Assembly: GCA_019843655.1 (NCBI GenBank)
Contig: JACDQD010000003.1
Span: forward strand, 10,914,925 to 10,978,924
Direction of reading: 5' to 3'
From: Lethocerus indicus
Lineage: Eukaryota; Arthropoda; Insecta; Hemiptera; Belostomatidae
DNA: 64,000 bases
Shown here: positions 1-15,581 of the stretch, in pieces
Position numbering within the stretch: position 1 is the stretch's first letter
Layout of the letters: every line of letters starts with the position of its first letter
Program-made: the position numbers and the translations under genes
Notes under the pieces: model-generated
Database searches by the model: none
Seen by the model: the letters and a program-made list of their open reading frames with translations, nothing else
Told to the model about the DNA's origin: nothing

Positions 1-3000
1 TAATGGCCTCTGCCGGAGTTAATGTTAACGGCGTGACTGTGTTTTGAAATACGGGAATGCGCTAAGAATATTGCCACTCAACTTGTCCTCTGCAATATTA
101 CTCCGGTTTGTGCAATAATTTGTTGCGTTATTAATTAACATTTTAAATTATGATCTGCTACCTTTAATATATTTCGTCCTAATATACCATGTCGCCTACA
201 CTACAGTCTGACATTTATTAAATAATCAAAGATAGTCGTTTAAATTCGATTATATATACACTTGGAAAATGCTTCTGAGTTGGACCAAGTTATTCAGTTG
301 TGCACTGTGCCATTTTAGTATTTGATAGCGATACATTGCTTACTCAGTGTTTCATTCCTGTCACTTTGATGTGTGATCTTCACTTCCGTTTGAGTACAGT
401 GAATCGTTGAGTGCGATTGGATAGATATTCCTCCAATGCGGTGTATAGAGAGCGGGCAAGGGAAGAGCGGAACGCGTGCCCGCTGGGTTTTCAGACGCCC
501 ACTTGGTCTATATTTAAAATCTTGACCTTTCCGGCGTGTTTATACACACGTACACTGACGTACGGACCCGCCTATTCGAAAGGGGTCGATATCCCTGAAT
601 ATTTCAGGGTTGTCGATCCGCAATGGAGTGGTGAGTCATGGGGGTGCCCCCCGCCCCCCTTCCCTTTCTCTCTTTCTCTCTCTACCTGAAATTGACGCTG
701 TCATTAATAACGATATCACCCCCGACACTATTCCAAGACTCTGCGAGAATCAACAAGTAGATTTGATAGAAGCTAAAAACACTTTACCTATTTTCTTTTA
801 CGGAGCTAATACTTCTGTGTTGATAATCGCGTCAATATAATATTTTCTAGCAGAAAAATTTATTGTAATCATAAGAAATATATTCTTCAGGATTCTTTTT
901 ATGGTACAATTTAAATTTATTGGGCAGTGTTTCACGAGTGGATTTGAACGAATTGTGTAATCAATTTTAAACAAAAATTCATAATACGTCACACCTGTAC
1001 TCTATCAGTTTAAATATGACCTCCATCGAAAAGGATCCTTTCACTTCTACGAAAAATCAACTTATTCGTATATGGACGTTATAAAAATAATGTTTACACA
1101 ACGTAGACCTCCCTCACGAAAAACAGCCTTCCTTGTAAAACCTTTCCTTATAAGGGATAGGGGGCGGATCCCTCTCTAATTCACACCTCGGGAGTTTTTG
1201 AGTAACAACGACCATAATGGCTACTTGCAGTTTTTACATCCTATTCTTATAGTTGATTACAGTACTAACATTTTTTTATCCTTTCGCTCCACCAAACCCC
1301 TCGATTACCCCACGGACGATTACAAGAACTTTCGCAGATAAAAGGAAATAAACCTTAAGCAGACCGTTTTCGAAACAATTTCGTGCTGTTCGATGGTGTT
1401 GACATCAACAGTACTATATAATACTGTTTTATTTCATAACCCTGATTGACCCGAATTTTAACGCCAGATTGCATGTAAAAATTAGTATTTACTAATTATA
1501 TCACTGTGTTATATACTGTTGGAAGCGAGCATTCCTCCTCCTAACTGCTGAGTATGTTTTTTAACTTATATCACTTGTATCACTTAAGAGTATAGTTCAC
1601 GGCGTTGGAGGCTGAAATTATTAATATATCCTCACAACCGGCTCTCGGAAGTCCGAGATTTATTTGCAGTAGGTGGAAGCTCTGTCTGAGTAGTGGGAAA
1701 GTGTCTGTCAAGTGTAGGAGGAAAGGATAGCCGAGTCCGCCGATTAAGCAGGGGATAATCTGCCGGGGGCGTGGTGCCCTTCAGGCTCTTTTAAGTTCCC
1801 GTGGGAGAGTCATAAATTGATATTATTGCCGGTATAACCGCAGTGTAATTTTCTTCCGAATATCGAATCGTTGTGCTTTCAGTCCGGTGTTCAATATACT
1901 CGCCTTAATATGAAGGCAACCGTCTACTTCCAGTAGATATTGAACTTTGTTCTTTTGTAGTAATAACGTTAGAGAGTAAGAATTAAAGCGGTGGGTGTAA
2001 AAAGTTTACAAACCGAATATGGAACGCGATGTTTAGCTTTTTGAAATTGTTGTAACCGTGTTTCAGCATGAGCTACGCAATATGAGCAAGTGCATGCAAT
2101 CTTTAGGCGGTATGATTACAGGCGTGACTGCCACTGGTCCGAAATAACTTTTCCCAACCCCCAACGAAAGTCCTTCTGGATAAGCTATAAAGCTACTTTA
2201 AAAAAATATTGGTCCGGAATGAGTTATCACGCGAACGAATAGCAGAGAGGGTGGAGTGAGCGAGTGAGTGAGTGAGAGGAGTAGTTTTACGGCATGGCGG
2301 AGGGTGTCTCCGAGGGTGGGGGTGCCGTTGCCATGGCGACCCGTTCAACCCCTCTGTATAACATTGATCCGCCACTCCCCTTCAACAAACCAAGCTCTAG
2401 TGGTGAACCAGGAGCCATATTCTCACTCTCTATATATTCTACCATTATCGCGAAATTTGTATATTTTCCCAGTATCATCTTGTATGTATAACTTTGTACA
2501 TAACCGTCAAGTAATGTTTTATCGTATTCTCACGCACGTATTCTCATATACAATTATGAAAATAAAGTTTTTCATATGGTGCGACTTCTGTTATTTTATT
2601 CTATTAAACCATTGAAAGTAATATTTCATCGAGTATTTTTAGTTGAGAACATTCGTTCGATATGCTTTTCTAAAGATACAGTATTGTTCATTTTCATAAT
2701 CTTGCCCTATATTATCACGAGACCTTTATAATAACGCGTGGGTATATCCTGTATGATTGTTAGGCAATGGGGGCAATTTGGTCGAATACCGTCTGGTGGT
2801 AAACTTGTTTTATCCTCGTTATCCTTTAGAAGGAAATACAGATTTCACTATGACGCAGACCCCTTCGAAATTCGCTTCAGAGTACTGTGAGGGAGAAAAT
2901 CTCCAACGGTATAAAGTTGAATCATAAGGTTAACAATTTCTTGGTAAACCACGCTTCAATTATAAAAAAGCACCCACCTCGTGTCCCAGTTTCCTTTGAT

Positions 3001-6000
3001 TTTTGTAATTAGGCGTCCGCGTTTCGTCAGTTGTCTTCCGGGACATGAAAGTCGGCGGTCGGTGAATGGACTTGGCTTTCCCCACAGGATTGAGTCTTCG
3101 GCCCTCCCATGTCCGAGTGTGACTTATGTTTTCCAAGGATTTAAAGGGAAGGAAATCATTGATAAGGATAGGGGATAATATTATCTGGCCCGTTCAAAAT
3201 TGTATAGAAAATATCAGAGCAGTTATCTTCGTGTAATATATGGGAATAGGAAACTTTTAGATACTGCATATAGCTAAGAAAGAAAAGAATCATACAAGAA
3301 ACTCACATTAAAAATGTCACATTTCAAAATATTATTCCCAACCAGATGTTGAAATTTGTAAATAAATACTTTTATTGAAAATTCACATTTATATAGCCTG
3401 TTCATGTTATATATTTATATAATGGTTTAATTAATGGTCGTAAAAGAGAGAGACGTTAAGTAAATAAATATTTGTTGGGTAAAATAATCAAGATGGTTTT
3501 TTTCATCACAATTACTAACAGTATAGGTGTTATCGGCCAGTTCTTGCGTTTTCTTTCTTTATCATTAAATACTGTTGTGTTAATGTCCGTTTCGTGCTCT
3601 GTAGAGCAGTCGGCGTTCACCCAGAACACGCAGCTACCCCTCCCCCCTCCACGGCTGCATGCAGCAATTCCGGAATTCTAGTGACTTGTACGCTAGGCGC
3701 TCCGAAAACTGACAGCCCTCCTCGTCTACTATCGATTCAGCATATTTCCGACTATTAATGAAGGTGTAAAAAGTTCATACCATGAAAATGTTAGGTTGGG
3801 TCGAGAGGGTTTTATTATTCCGATTATTAATTTTCGACTGAAAAAGATTTGGACTGTAGCATTCGGTTGAAAAATAATCATATAAAATCATATAAATAAT
3901 AATGTAAAATAATGTTTATAAGTTGCTTTATTTCTAAACCATAAAATAAAGTTATTCAAACGATTAAACGTCATCCTGTTTCATTCGTTGTGATGAAAAA
4001 TGTAAAGATAGAATTTGTGTGAAAAGAAATGTGTATCTTGGGCACAGGCTCTCTCAGGGCCATTTAGTGTCGTAATAAAGAACCAAGGATAAACCCATCA
4101 GCTCGTAGAAGACTGTTGGCAGGAAATCTCGTAATTCTTCGTTAATATATCCCGGAAGCTCGTCCGATTGTCCGAGTAAATGTCTGGGCGGCAAGTACCG
4201 GCTTTCAAGTTGAAGGTTGGGCCATTAGGGAGAGTGAACACGGGTAATGGACTTATTTGGCGCAGATTGGGCTCAGTAAAACCCGGGGCTCTGAGTATTT
4301 TATATTTGCCTAACGGTGATCAGTGGCCAATTTAAGTAATGACCGCTCGGTTGAAACATAGCCGCCGGAGTATGTCCCGAACTACAGTTTATTAAACGCC
4401 CGTTTCAGCGGAAATTACACAAAGGGGAGTCCGAGTTCGTTTTTACTTATTTTATGGTTTTTTTGTCCACTTTTAGAGTCGAACGGTTTCTACTCGAGGC
4501 GAAGGTGATCCGGTTTTGAACCCTAGCACTGCCGCTGTCAACCGTCTCCAAAAAGCTATATTTTAGTATCCGTATTGTAAGATCCCTCGAAGTAATTTTT
4601 GAATATATCTTCGGTTGTACTGCGTTAAAATATTCGGTTTTAATTGATGATTCGATGTCGGCGTCGTGTCGTTCCCTTAACGAGTGTCGATTCTAAGCGC
4701 TTGATGGATATTGCCGCTTGCACAATAACACTTCAAATGGTCGTTCTATCCTCTACGAGCGATGTTGGGAACCCCGTCGATGCGGATAACGACGCTGATT
4801 CCCGCTGGAAAATTACAGTTTACATACAGCTGTAGAGTTTTCTTGTAATATTAATAAAGGGGCCTCCCATTTTTAGATTTAATTAATTTATTATCTGCGA
4901 TTATATCCTATTATTAATTCATTACTGCCTATATATTTTTATTAGACGTTTAGCTTTCGAAAATGTATTTTGATGAAAGATGTTAAAATACTGCCATATT
5001 TATTATCTATGCACTATTTTTATACTAAATTATTGATGCACATTGTTTTTACTACAATTTTGATGTCGGGGGTAAACATATTCATTTGATATTCTATCGT
5101 TCAATTGAGCGATTGTTTTTTAACTTGTACGACTTCAACCCCAAGGTGGCGGTTGCTTCACTTTAGTGAGATAATAATACTGCTGTTCCCCCGCGTTTCA
5201 CCGGCGAATAGGTTTTTGTTCCCGGAAAATGGTTGGAAATTTATATCGGTCTCACGGTTAAAAATAGCGTTCCGTTCGCCGTATCACTGGGAGAGCGAAA
5301 GAGTGGAGAAAAGGGGAGACGGAGAAAGAAAAGACATTCGCGTTGCCTTTTAAAGCTACTGTTATACTTTAAATCGGTATTAATGAGTCCTTGAGAGGGT
5401 TCGGTACCGGGGTTTTTGAGGGGCCACGCAGGCAGCAATGGCGCGCCCCGTTTTGTGAGCGGGACCCGTTACGACACGACTTCAACGCCGGCGGCGCGTT
5501 TTGTAAAATGGAAAAAGAAATACACGAAATAGGACCGCCCCAATGACAGTTCATGTCAACTTATTATGCCCATTTGGCACTAATTTCATTATATCCATCA
5601 TTCATTATCTTTTTTTCTGTCTCGGGCCAATTTTCAAATTCAAAAGTGAGAAAGAATTTTCGAATTTGAAATTGGTGGAAGTAAACAGTTATATTTTAAA
5701 AGGCAATTGCGATATAATCCAATGACTTAGTACTACTGAATGGTTATATTTCGGAATGTAATTGTTCGGTATGTGGAGTTCTGTCCATTTGAGCTTGAAG
5801 CACAGGGTGTTTTATGTGGGAGATACCTCCATGTCTTGTTGTAGTCGTGCCTGCCGTAAGGAAAAAAAATTATATTTTACGAATAGAGTGCAATTTCTTT
5901 TGCTTTCATTTTAATGTATATTCCGCTTTTTTAACATGGAATTATATGAAATAGGACAAATATCTGGCCTGTGCGTAATTCGCGTCATTGACATAAGTAC

Positions 6001-7000
6001 AAATCCGTGTAGGCGTAATTATATTTGTATTGGTTGCCCGTGCAATTTTCATAGCGTTTTTGCAATTTCCCAAACGAGTTCCGCGGCGTGTCATTTACAA
6101 TTTTAATTCTCCCACTGTGGCTCGTTTTGTTGTTTTGTACACAAGAATTCAATTAACAAACCTTGGGCAAAAAAAATATCTTCTAATGAGAAGAGACTAC
6201 TCGTTAGGTCGCGTTACTCCCCGTCCGTAAAAACAAACCAACTTTTTTCTGCAAAAAACTTAATTAATCTATTCTGTATGCTGACACATTTCATTCACTG
6301 TTAATAAAAACTAATCCTACGTCTCTTTCAGGACGGTCGGTATTTTCCGGTTTCGGTTTGTTTTACAGTCAATAGTGTTTTCTGCGCGCTAGGTTCTGGC
6401 ATTGAATAAGATGCTTAATTACGAGTTCTAAGCGGAAAATGTAAATAGCAGTATTACCCCTATCTACCTTCGTGGTACTACATTCCTCCAACAACAAACA
6501 GCCACAGCCAACAACTCCCTGGATATTAACAGTGTAAGAGTCTCGGTTTTCGGTTTCCTTCCGTATGGCAGTAAATATCTCCTTTTCCAGTACATGCTTT
6601 CAGCGTTACTTGTCCATCATACAGTTCATGATTTAGATGTCCACCAAATAGATGTCACCACTTGCAGTTCGCAGTGGTCCTCACTTGTCCTTTGGGCCAA
6701 TCTTCCTCTGTCAGGAACTTTGAGGGGGATTGATATTAACTTCTGGTAACCGGTTTTTCCAGTTAACATCTGGTATTATTATCATCATATATATTATCAA
6801 CTTTGTTACTATATCAAATTCGAACTATATGAGTAGTGTACCTGGAACTCCTTCAGTGATCTTTCCGATTTCTTCCCTTTTTTTCATATAGGTAGACTAT
6901 ACTATGTAGATGAGTGGATGGTGTTTTCCTCTTCCCGCTCTACTCGTCCATACGCTGGGCCTGGTGATCGTATCTGGCGCCCACGGTCGGTACCTAAGTT
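1..7000. other. Left-hand gene-free region, part 1
   Basis: CpG-containing, moderately AT-rich sequence without any frame that resembles a protein. It holds pyrimidine-rich tracts (for example 650-684) and a TGGCGCCCA word at 6975-6983. From about 6400 to 7200 CpG becomes rarer and short near-repeats occur (AGATGTC/CACC words at 6637-6660), which may be an old repeat. No promoter or RNA gene was recognised. Confidence 0.5.
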
Positions 7001-10000
7001 GGGGGCACATTTTTTGTAGAAGTTCAAAAGGAGCACAGGTAGTGGGTATCACTACATAAAATCACAGTTCACTGGACACTGTATTTGGGATTATATGTAC
7101 CAGACATCTCCCAATGTCATCCTTGTTAAATTTATTCAATTTGAGTAACTCCTCCTTTCTATTAATAAGTAGAAGCGTTCCTATACATATGCTCGTAGTT
7201 ATGATTCTTTGAAGTAAACGTAGAACATTTTAGCAATCCTCTGGCTCGAGAACTGATTCTATTTGTGTCATTTGATGGTATCTCTATACAGATATTTTGA
7301 GCGGTACGAAGCGTCCGCGAATAGAAAAACTATCGGCCATTTTTCCACTTGGTATTTTTTCCTTCTCTTATTGCAAACCCGAGCATATCTGTCTCTCTCT
7401 TTCTCTCTCTCGCTCTCCACCCCGTTTTCTTTTTTAGAACTGGATCCCCTTGTTTGTGTTCGCATTATTATTATCCCTATTGTTTAACAATGCAGGAGGG
7501 AACATTTGGTCTGCATTGTTCCGCCGTTGCTAACCACTCGTAATGGGACCCCGCCCTGCCCCTAGACCGGCTCCGCCATGGGACTGTTGTGTCCCGATTG
7601 CTCAAATTTCGGGGCGTGTCAAACCCCGTGTTGCCATTTTCTTACAAAATGAGGCCCAACAAAATATATCAACTTAATATCCTGACTGGCGGTGAAAAAT
7701 GAATTTCCTCTTGGTAGGCTTCGCAAATTTTCGTTAGGGTTACAAACGGAAACCTTTCCAGTCAAAGCACTATGTCCCCGTTCGCGTTGTTTGCTGACGG
7801 TGGGAGGAAACTCGTTGAGAAAAACACCGGTTAATCTACTTCTCCGGTATTGTGAATCCGACTTATTCTTGCTTCTTCTTAGAGGGGCCATTCCCAGGTC
7901 TCCGGGTGTTCCTGTTCCTCGCGGGCGTACTCCGAGTGGTTGGACAGGCCTCACCTGTGCAGTTGAGCATTCAGCGATCCGTGTCCTGTTAGGAACAGAG
8001 AATAACAAACTCATGCTACGATCGGACGGTTGTAAGGTCGCCCCGGACACGAACAGGTAGGTTAACCGCCAGTGTGACCAGTCCATCTCTCTTCCTATTT
8101 TCGCTTGAGCAGGATTTAATATAATTGAGAGTATGTTTTTGAACCCGCGTTCACATGCCGGGACGTTGGGTCGATTCACTTGGCGATCAAGAAGGGGGCC
8201 CGAAAGAGAAATTAAAAAATATTTTCGTCAACACCGGGGCCTTTATGCAACAATACCGGCGGCGGACAGACAATGAAGTGAAAACCAATTGCCCAACAGC
8301 GGGCGGGTTTCGCTCGTGGACCGGGGGGGAACACTTTCACATTACACACTGGGCCGGGCGCGTCCATTATGATAATTGAATGTCGCCATATCATGTAAGA
8401 GTGTATTCGTGTGCGTGCAGGTGGAGACGGCAGGTCTCTGCCTACTGAGGGTACCTTTCGAGGGTACCTACCTAGCTCGGTTGACATTTGGCATAACATT
8501 GTTTCCTGGAGCGCTAATTAATATCGGTGCTTCCTGCAGACACCCCCTCAGTCTCTCCATTTCATTCCTTCCATGCACGTTCACTCTCAATTACCCGCCG
8601 CCGTGTATGTCAGTCCAGCGACCACTCTGCTGAATGTTCCCGTAAACAGCACACTACTCCATCATAATACGCCCTGATATTTAATTAATGGAAAGTGTAT
8701 TAAATGTTCATTATTTAAATAGTTAGCGTTCGTAATGACCGATATGGCTGGAAATAAATAGCATTCCCTAGATTCATCAGCCTTTATGGTTTTAGAACTT
8801 AAAGTATGTTTTTTACTATTATCGTTGCACTGAAAGCATGCCGTCGGTTAGGACTCGGACAAAAGTTATTTTAGTTCAAAAAAGCTGGAATAGTAGTCAG
8901 TATCGATATCTTTATTATGGAGAGGGAGCTAGCAGCTGAAAATCGGCTTTGAAATATATCCGGCCATATGGAGGGGGATCAAGATAAGATTTGGGGCGCT
9001 GGGAGTTTCCTGTCTTTTGTGCGCTCCTTCTCTACCTCGGAGGTAGTTTTCGACTCGGCTGTCTGCTACCGACTTACGACGCCGTCCCAGGCTTTTCTTT
9101 CCCAATCCCCGGGAAAGCAATTTTTCTACGGGTCGGAGTTTCTCCGGAGTTTTTGTGTCGGTCGGGGACTGTTATTCATGCGGGCAGAGACGTTTTAAGG
9201 GCCCAACAGCTGTTGCACGTTTCGGGTCTAAACCTGCCGCAGACAGCTGCTTTTTGGATACATTCTATTAGGGCTCGAACGAACATGAACATACACATAA
9301 TGGTTTCCCCGAGTTAACATTCTAGCTATAGGCGTTACTTTAGAATTTATCGATTACTTTTGTATATATTTATTTTCGAATATATTATACTTTACTTTAG
9401 AGATTTGCGAAGGGTTAGGAAAATTCAATTACCGAAAGAATGTCCCCCCCCCGCCCGTATTGTACAGAAGAAGCATAATACTCACTGTGGTTAATGCGAG
9501 AGAACATTCGACGCTGTTGTGTGCGTTTTGATATATCGTAGAGCAAACGACGATATAAAACTATCGTCCAGAGATAAGGGGGGAAATTCTCGGAATGTCT
9601 GCGTCTCTTTGAAAACAGCGCTCGATAACAACACAACATATTATATAACGAAGTCATAATACAGAATTCGGATTCGTATTAAATATGACCGTGGGTACCG
9701 GCCGTGACATTTACCGTGAAATATATTGTCGCGAAATTTATTGCCAGTGTATCTGGGGTTCCCCCATTACGTGACATCCGGTCGACCGGACCGATTTTTA
9801 TTATCGTAAGAAGGTGTAACGCTTATCGAAGTGGGCCATCTGCCTTGGAAACTGTGTCACCACTCGAACCTTCCTCGGTATCTCGTCCGCCAAAATTAAA
9901 ATTTCGACAAAACAATGACGATCTCCCTAATCTTCCGCAAAACTTCGCAGGCTAAAAAAGCGTGTCTGGACCTAATTGAATCGGGTGTTGTGTCAGTTGG

Positions 10001-10836
10001 TTTGTGTGCGCACTACGGAACGGGAGTGTCTTTTTGGATTTAGCACTTTTCAGGTGAGGTTCTGGACATTAACATTTTTACAGTTTTCTAGATCGGTATG
10101 TCTAGAAACCGTTTATATTTTGCCAGTCCATTTACATCCGAGCGTAAGTCCCTTCATTATAATTATACTCGAAAGAAATTTACCTTTTTAATCATTCTGT
10201 TAATTTTTTCTCTCTCGGTATCCTCGAAAACTGTCGTTCTACTGTTAACATCCGGCAGCTGGGGGCTTGAGCGAATTATCCCAGAAATGTTAGAGAGGCA
10301 ATGCCTTGTCCAACGTTAACGCTGTAAATTAATCGCTAGAGCCATTGTGCGTGCGTATAAGCTACAATTATGGGCCATAACGCGCGAATACAGACATTTT
10401 TGATTCGTTTCCCCAAGGCGACAGGGTTATATTGTCCCAACACCTCCCCAGACCTCATGGAAGGCCTTGGCCGTTCAGTTTTTATCCAAAATTATCCCAC
10501 TAATAATTTGAGAAAATTATATATATTATATTTAATTCGCAACTTTTTTTTGGAAATTTGGATATCCTTATTTCTGCAAGGTTTATATTAGCCTTATAAC
10601 ATCATAAAATAACTGGTATTTTATATTATTTGCGCTATACAGATAGGAGTGATAGTTTAAGGTGCTCGGAATTAATAGCACCCGCATGTCTTAGTTACTT
10701 TAATCTATAAATAATTCTTAATTGCATACATTTTAATTTAACTCCTCGGGCTACACAGTACATTATTCTAATATCATATAACTGAGTTCCTATTTTGTGA
10801 ACATGAATTATGTTGACAAATATTCAGTATTAGGAA

Positions 10837-10861
10837 CTTTATTACCTATTAGGTAATAAAG
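10837..10861. repeat. Perfect inverted repeat, 11-bp arms
   Basis: CTTTATTACCT and AGGTAATAAAG flank a three-base ATT loop. No T-run or gene is nearby, so no role can be assigned. Confidence 0.9.
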
Positions 10862-12764
10862 GTGGTGTTTTCTTGTTTGTACTGACACAACCTAAGTGAC
10901 ATACAGAATATAGTATTTCTCTTTAAAAACAATATTTATATTCCTTTGGGCCGAAATGACCGCGACGAACGGTGAAATGTTCTTGTCTAAAGTGTGACGG
11001 TAGTTCCTTGTTGGAAAAAATTATAATCTCGTTCTTGTCGTTAAGTGAGTGGCGGATTATTCATACTTAAACTCTCTTTTTATCGTGTGTCATTCCTATA
11101 AAGTTCAAAATACCTAACTGACCTTTTTGAATGGCGGCACGCTCGTTTTTCAGGGTTAAATACCGAAGGCCGATGTTATAAATTGTCGTTTAATATAGCA
11201 CAATTCGGTTCCGGTGGTGTGTATAGAAGAAAACGATTGTAATATTCATTTTCCAATTTTACCACCTCGTGCTTTCTATTCTCCGTTGATATTTATCTGT
11301 TGAAAATATTTAAATGAGCTGGCTGATATAAGCCTTCGAGTCTGATGTGTTTTTAAACGTTTACTTCGATTTTTGGCATCGATTGTCGAACCGACTCTGA
11401 AATTAGCGATAGTAGTGAGGGGTGTTATAATTAGGCCTGTTTCACGTCTATAGTTCGTGATTCACGTTGTTTTCCCCATTCGGATACATCCTCAATAATG
11501 AGACCCGATTCCTTGTTTGCGGCATTTTATTTCCGACCTTATCTCCTTTCCATATAATTAAGAATCGTAAAGAATTATAGACTTTTGTAACTGTACGTAA
11601 TTTTAATTTAATAACCCGACGTCCTGTAATAAGGAATAATAGAAAGCGATGAAAACGCTTTTTGTTTTGGCTTTCTCTTTTTGGTAGCCGGGTAGTACCC
11701 AATTGATTATTTTATTTTGTGAGTTGTCAGTATCGATTGGAAAGAGGGGCTTGGCGCCCGATTGTCCCACACCCCCCAACCGGCAGATATCCGCTTATAA
11801 TTTATTCTCCCTTCGTTAATAACGAAATATGTTTTCGAGGGTATCGTTTCGTTTATGGCCATCGATTTTTCCCTCTTTTGCCATTTGTCGTCGTTATGGT
11901 GATACCCTCCTCGTTGCCGTGCAGAGTTTAAAAGAGTTTTATTAGCTTTCTGACGGAGGCTACGAAGTTGGTGAATTAATGGACGGCGGGAAGAGGGGAA
12001 CGATCCTTGGGATAATTTCCATTTTATTACATTCCGTGGGGAGTCTTTTTAAAAGTTCTTCCCTTCGAACGAGTTGGACACTTTATTTTCTTGGACGTGA
12101 GAGCCGACTATTTCCGTTTCGCAGATTGACTCAGCTGGGAATTCGCGCTGTGCAACTTCCCTCAATTCCGAGAGGAAACCGAATTATTTCAAATGATTGA
12201 ACCTATTAGAGGGGCGTTGGGCGATGTTTAATTTCTTACGGGGCATTCGTGTTTTAGTGCAACCATATAATAATAACAAAATAATAAAATATTATTTACT
12301 GTTAGTAAAGCCTAAATCAGTAAATCGTATGTGGAAATTTTTCTTATCGGTTAATTGGGCTCGAATCCTTGAACTTGTTCATATTTTGGTATACGATTTC
12401 ACTTATCGACAAAATATCGAGAAAACCGCTAAGGGGGCGTCGCGTTTTGACTGGGGACAGAACCAGTTTCCTTATTAGCTAGCTGGGTGGGTTGTCCGCG
12501 GCCCTCTTCCAACCCGTCTCTTCCACAGGGGCCTAATTGCGCCGGTTGAACAAGTCAATAGGCCCCTGTAGGAAATAATATAATATTCCGTCAGTAATTA
12601 GAATGGGGCCGGCCATATGGCGCTTCCCCACCAATAATCCGTTATTGCCGCTACTAGTTATTTGTACCATCTGGGTGCTTTACATACGTAATTAAGGGAT
12701 AGGGCCTCTCTCGGCTGGTTTCTTGCCCCCCCCCTTCTTTCTGTTCTTCACCGAGAGGAGGCCC

Positions 12765-12784
12765 CCTGAATTATATAATTCAGG
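12765..12784. repeat. Perfect 20-bp palindrome
   Basis: CCTGAATTATATAATTCAGG reads the same on both strands. Confidence 0.9.
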
Positions 12785-15535
12785 AGTTATATCAATTCCT
12801 TGAGGAGTTGTGACTCCCGAGCCTTCACGAATTTCTAATTATATATACTAAAAAGCTAGAACTTTAAAGATATATTCTTTTATCTTTATATTAGAGATAT
12901 CGTGTTTCATGACAATTTTGTGCGTGAAAATACAGGCTGGTCAGTTGTAACTCGCAACACTTACGATTTATAATAATGTACGTTACCAGCTGTAAGTTAC
13001 GGATATAAGAAATTTTACTATCCAGAATAAAAGACCAGTTGAAATAGAAATTGTCGTCCCCACCCCGTTTTCACCTCTTTTTCGATTACTCTACTGATAT
13101 ATACGTCTCGCTGTATATTATAGTGTAACATTCTTATATGTATATAAGGTTAATTTAAAGACAAAAAAAATTATATATTTGATATATGAAAGAATACCGC
13201 ATTAACATTTTGTTTTTCTGTTGCAGGTACTACTCAGAGCTCCTTAACTGTATACACAACTAAGATAAGCATGGCTTATTTTACTAGTCGCGTGGAAATA
13301 ACGAGGGTCCGACTGTGTCCGAATTCGGGTCCTCCCACTAAATTAGCGCCGTCGGAAAAATTAAAATTTTTTCCGAATCTGTCGGCATTGTTTTCATTTA
13401 TGGTTTCGGATCGCAACGGTAAGTTTGACGTATTCATCACTTAGTGACTAATCTTCTGCACGTCTTTGTTCAACTGAAGGGGGACAAAAATTGACTTCAT
13501 GTATTGAATAAGCATGTATCTTTTATGAATATTATTGGATTTTATTATTGAAACGAGAATTGTACGGTCACATTCCCTATATTTTATTTACTTATAATAT
13601 TTGATATAGCCACGAATCTTATCCTCCCTCAGGATGAGATGCATTACTCCCATACATTACTTTCTTCTAAATGATGGTATCGTTTGTAATGTTTGGAGAG
13701 ATACATAAAAGTTATTTGTTTTAAAAAGACGTTTGATCGATATTTGCTAATTCGAAGTCCCAAGTTTGGTTACATAAATAAACATGAAATCGTTATCGTT
13801 TATTGAACGTCGCGTTTATTTCGTATTGATAATGCTACCGTAAATCTAAGCCCAGTAAAACAAGTTACCTTGGCCTAGCCTTCATGGCTGTTACATAAGT
13901 GGTCGCTATATTAAATTTATGTATTAACCGGAATTTAGTTAGTAATTTTTGTTAAGGGAATAACATAAGGATAGGGAATAGTATATTACTTCTCTGATAC
14001 TCATTGATACAAGTTTCGGAATTCCCTTCAATTGAGCATGCTTTACATATTGCTTAAAGGGTTCCTCAATATATCATTCCTGCGTACTAATAACAGACTA
14101 TTAACGTTGAATTTTATGAAATCACGCTTCATAAGACGTTTCCCTGTCTTGCACTTTTCGCGAACCCTGAGTTGCACCACAGGGAAATTCGCATTTCGAG
14201 CTTAACACTAACTACATGGCTAGCGTCACATCATGCACCAGTTCCGATATACAACTTGGCTTCGACTTTTCTTCACATTTCCTTCGCATTGTTCTTTGGG
14301 CCATTTCTCACCAATATTATGGAAAAATAATTTTCCGCGCGTCTATTGTTGTACCATTCGCCCTCGTCGCAACGATGAGACAAGGTAAACGGATAGAAGA
14401 AGCAAATCGTAATTAATGCGAAATCCGGCTTCAGAACAATTCAAATGGCGTTACGCGGGGGACGTGCACTATTGTTGCACAACGTAGCTCGTTTTTTTAC
14501 TTAACGCTCACGAACCCTTTCTCTGTTAACGAAGTATACTTAACTATAATAATTATACTAAATTGTAGGAAAAACTTTAGTTCCCCGACGTTCTGGGTTT
14601 TTTTATTTGTTCTTGTAATTTTAATAATACTTTCCCATCGGTTACATTGAAATATAATGCCCTCTTCCTTCCGCCGTGTAAAATTTCCCAGATCCATTAG
14701 ATCCGCTTGGCACATAGTGAATTCTCTGAAATCACGAGCATAATATTGTGGCCTGTAGTCTGGCTACTGAATACGTTTTAATTTATTTTATAGCATAAGT
14801 TTATTACTTGTCTAATATATCATGTCAGTTCATAAACATCTTCCAATGAGCTCTAATACATCAGTAGAATATCTCAACGTTCTCAACCTTCATTTAAACT
14901 TTAAACCTCTTTCTTAAAAGTAGTAGTGAAAATGAACTTTGATCATTTCTTACTTAATTCATCACTCGTTATTCTCCCATACCGACAGATTCTAATAAGA
15001 AGGAGCATTAAAAATAGACCCGTGTCATAAACTCAAACATTTTTTACGAAATTATAATTAATTTAATGTCAGTACGTCGGAAATCTGGCCGAATATTGGA
15101 CTATCATCATACTAAATTGTAAAGTTTCAATTACCCGTGATAATAGTGTAACTTCTGCTATATTTAATTAGAAGAAGCGACGTGGTTGAATACATGTTGC
15201 ATTACTCGCCTAGTTTTGCTCTCGCTTTTATGTTCTCTGTATTTTATTGAAAGCATATTTCGAAACGTGTCGAGCCCGCCCCGACTTCAGTATCCGTCTG
15301 TCGGTGGCCAATTTTCAAATGGAGCCTGGCGACGGTGCGTGCGTGCGCCTGTTCGCCGTTTACTTAATGAATTACCCCACACGTTGCGTCCCCCTACCTC
15401 CCCCACTCCACTGACTTCTGGAGTGCCACTGTTACAACATTACATCATACCTATCTCGACTTTCACTTTCTTCTCGCATGTTCACGGTCACTGGTCCACA
15501 GCTCGGCCTTTAGCTAGTTTCTGATTTTACACATC

Positions 15536-15540
<5 letters not shown>

Positions 15541-15578
<38 letters not shown>
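15541..15578. repeat. (TA)n microsatellite
   Basis: About 19 uninterrupted TA units. Confidence 0.95.

Positions 15579-15581
<3 letters not shown>

Noticed and set aside
7619..8179. 186-codon minus-strand open frame, the longest in the window
   Set aside because: No domain, no family resemblance, and a 122-codon frame runs opposite to it; locally high GC makes long chance frames likely.
8901..8908. Another TATCGATA far from any gene
   Set aside because: An isolated 8-mer; noted because it shows that single DRE-like words occur by chance in this window.
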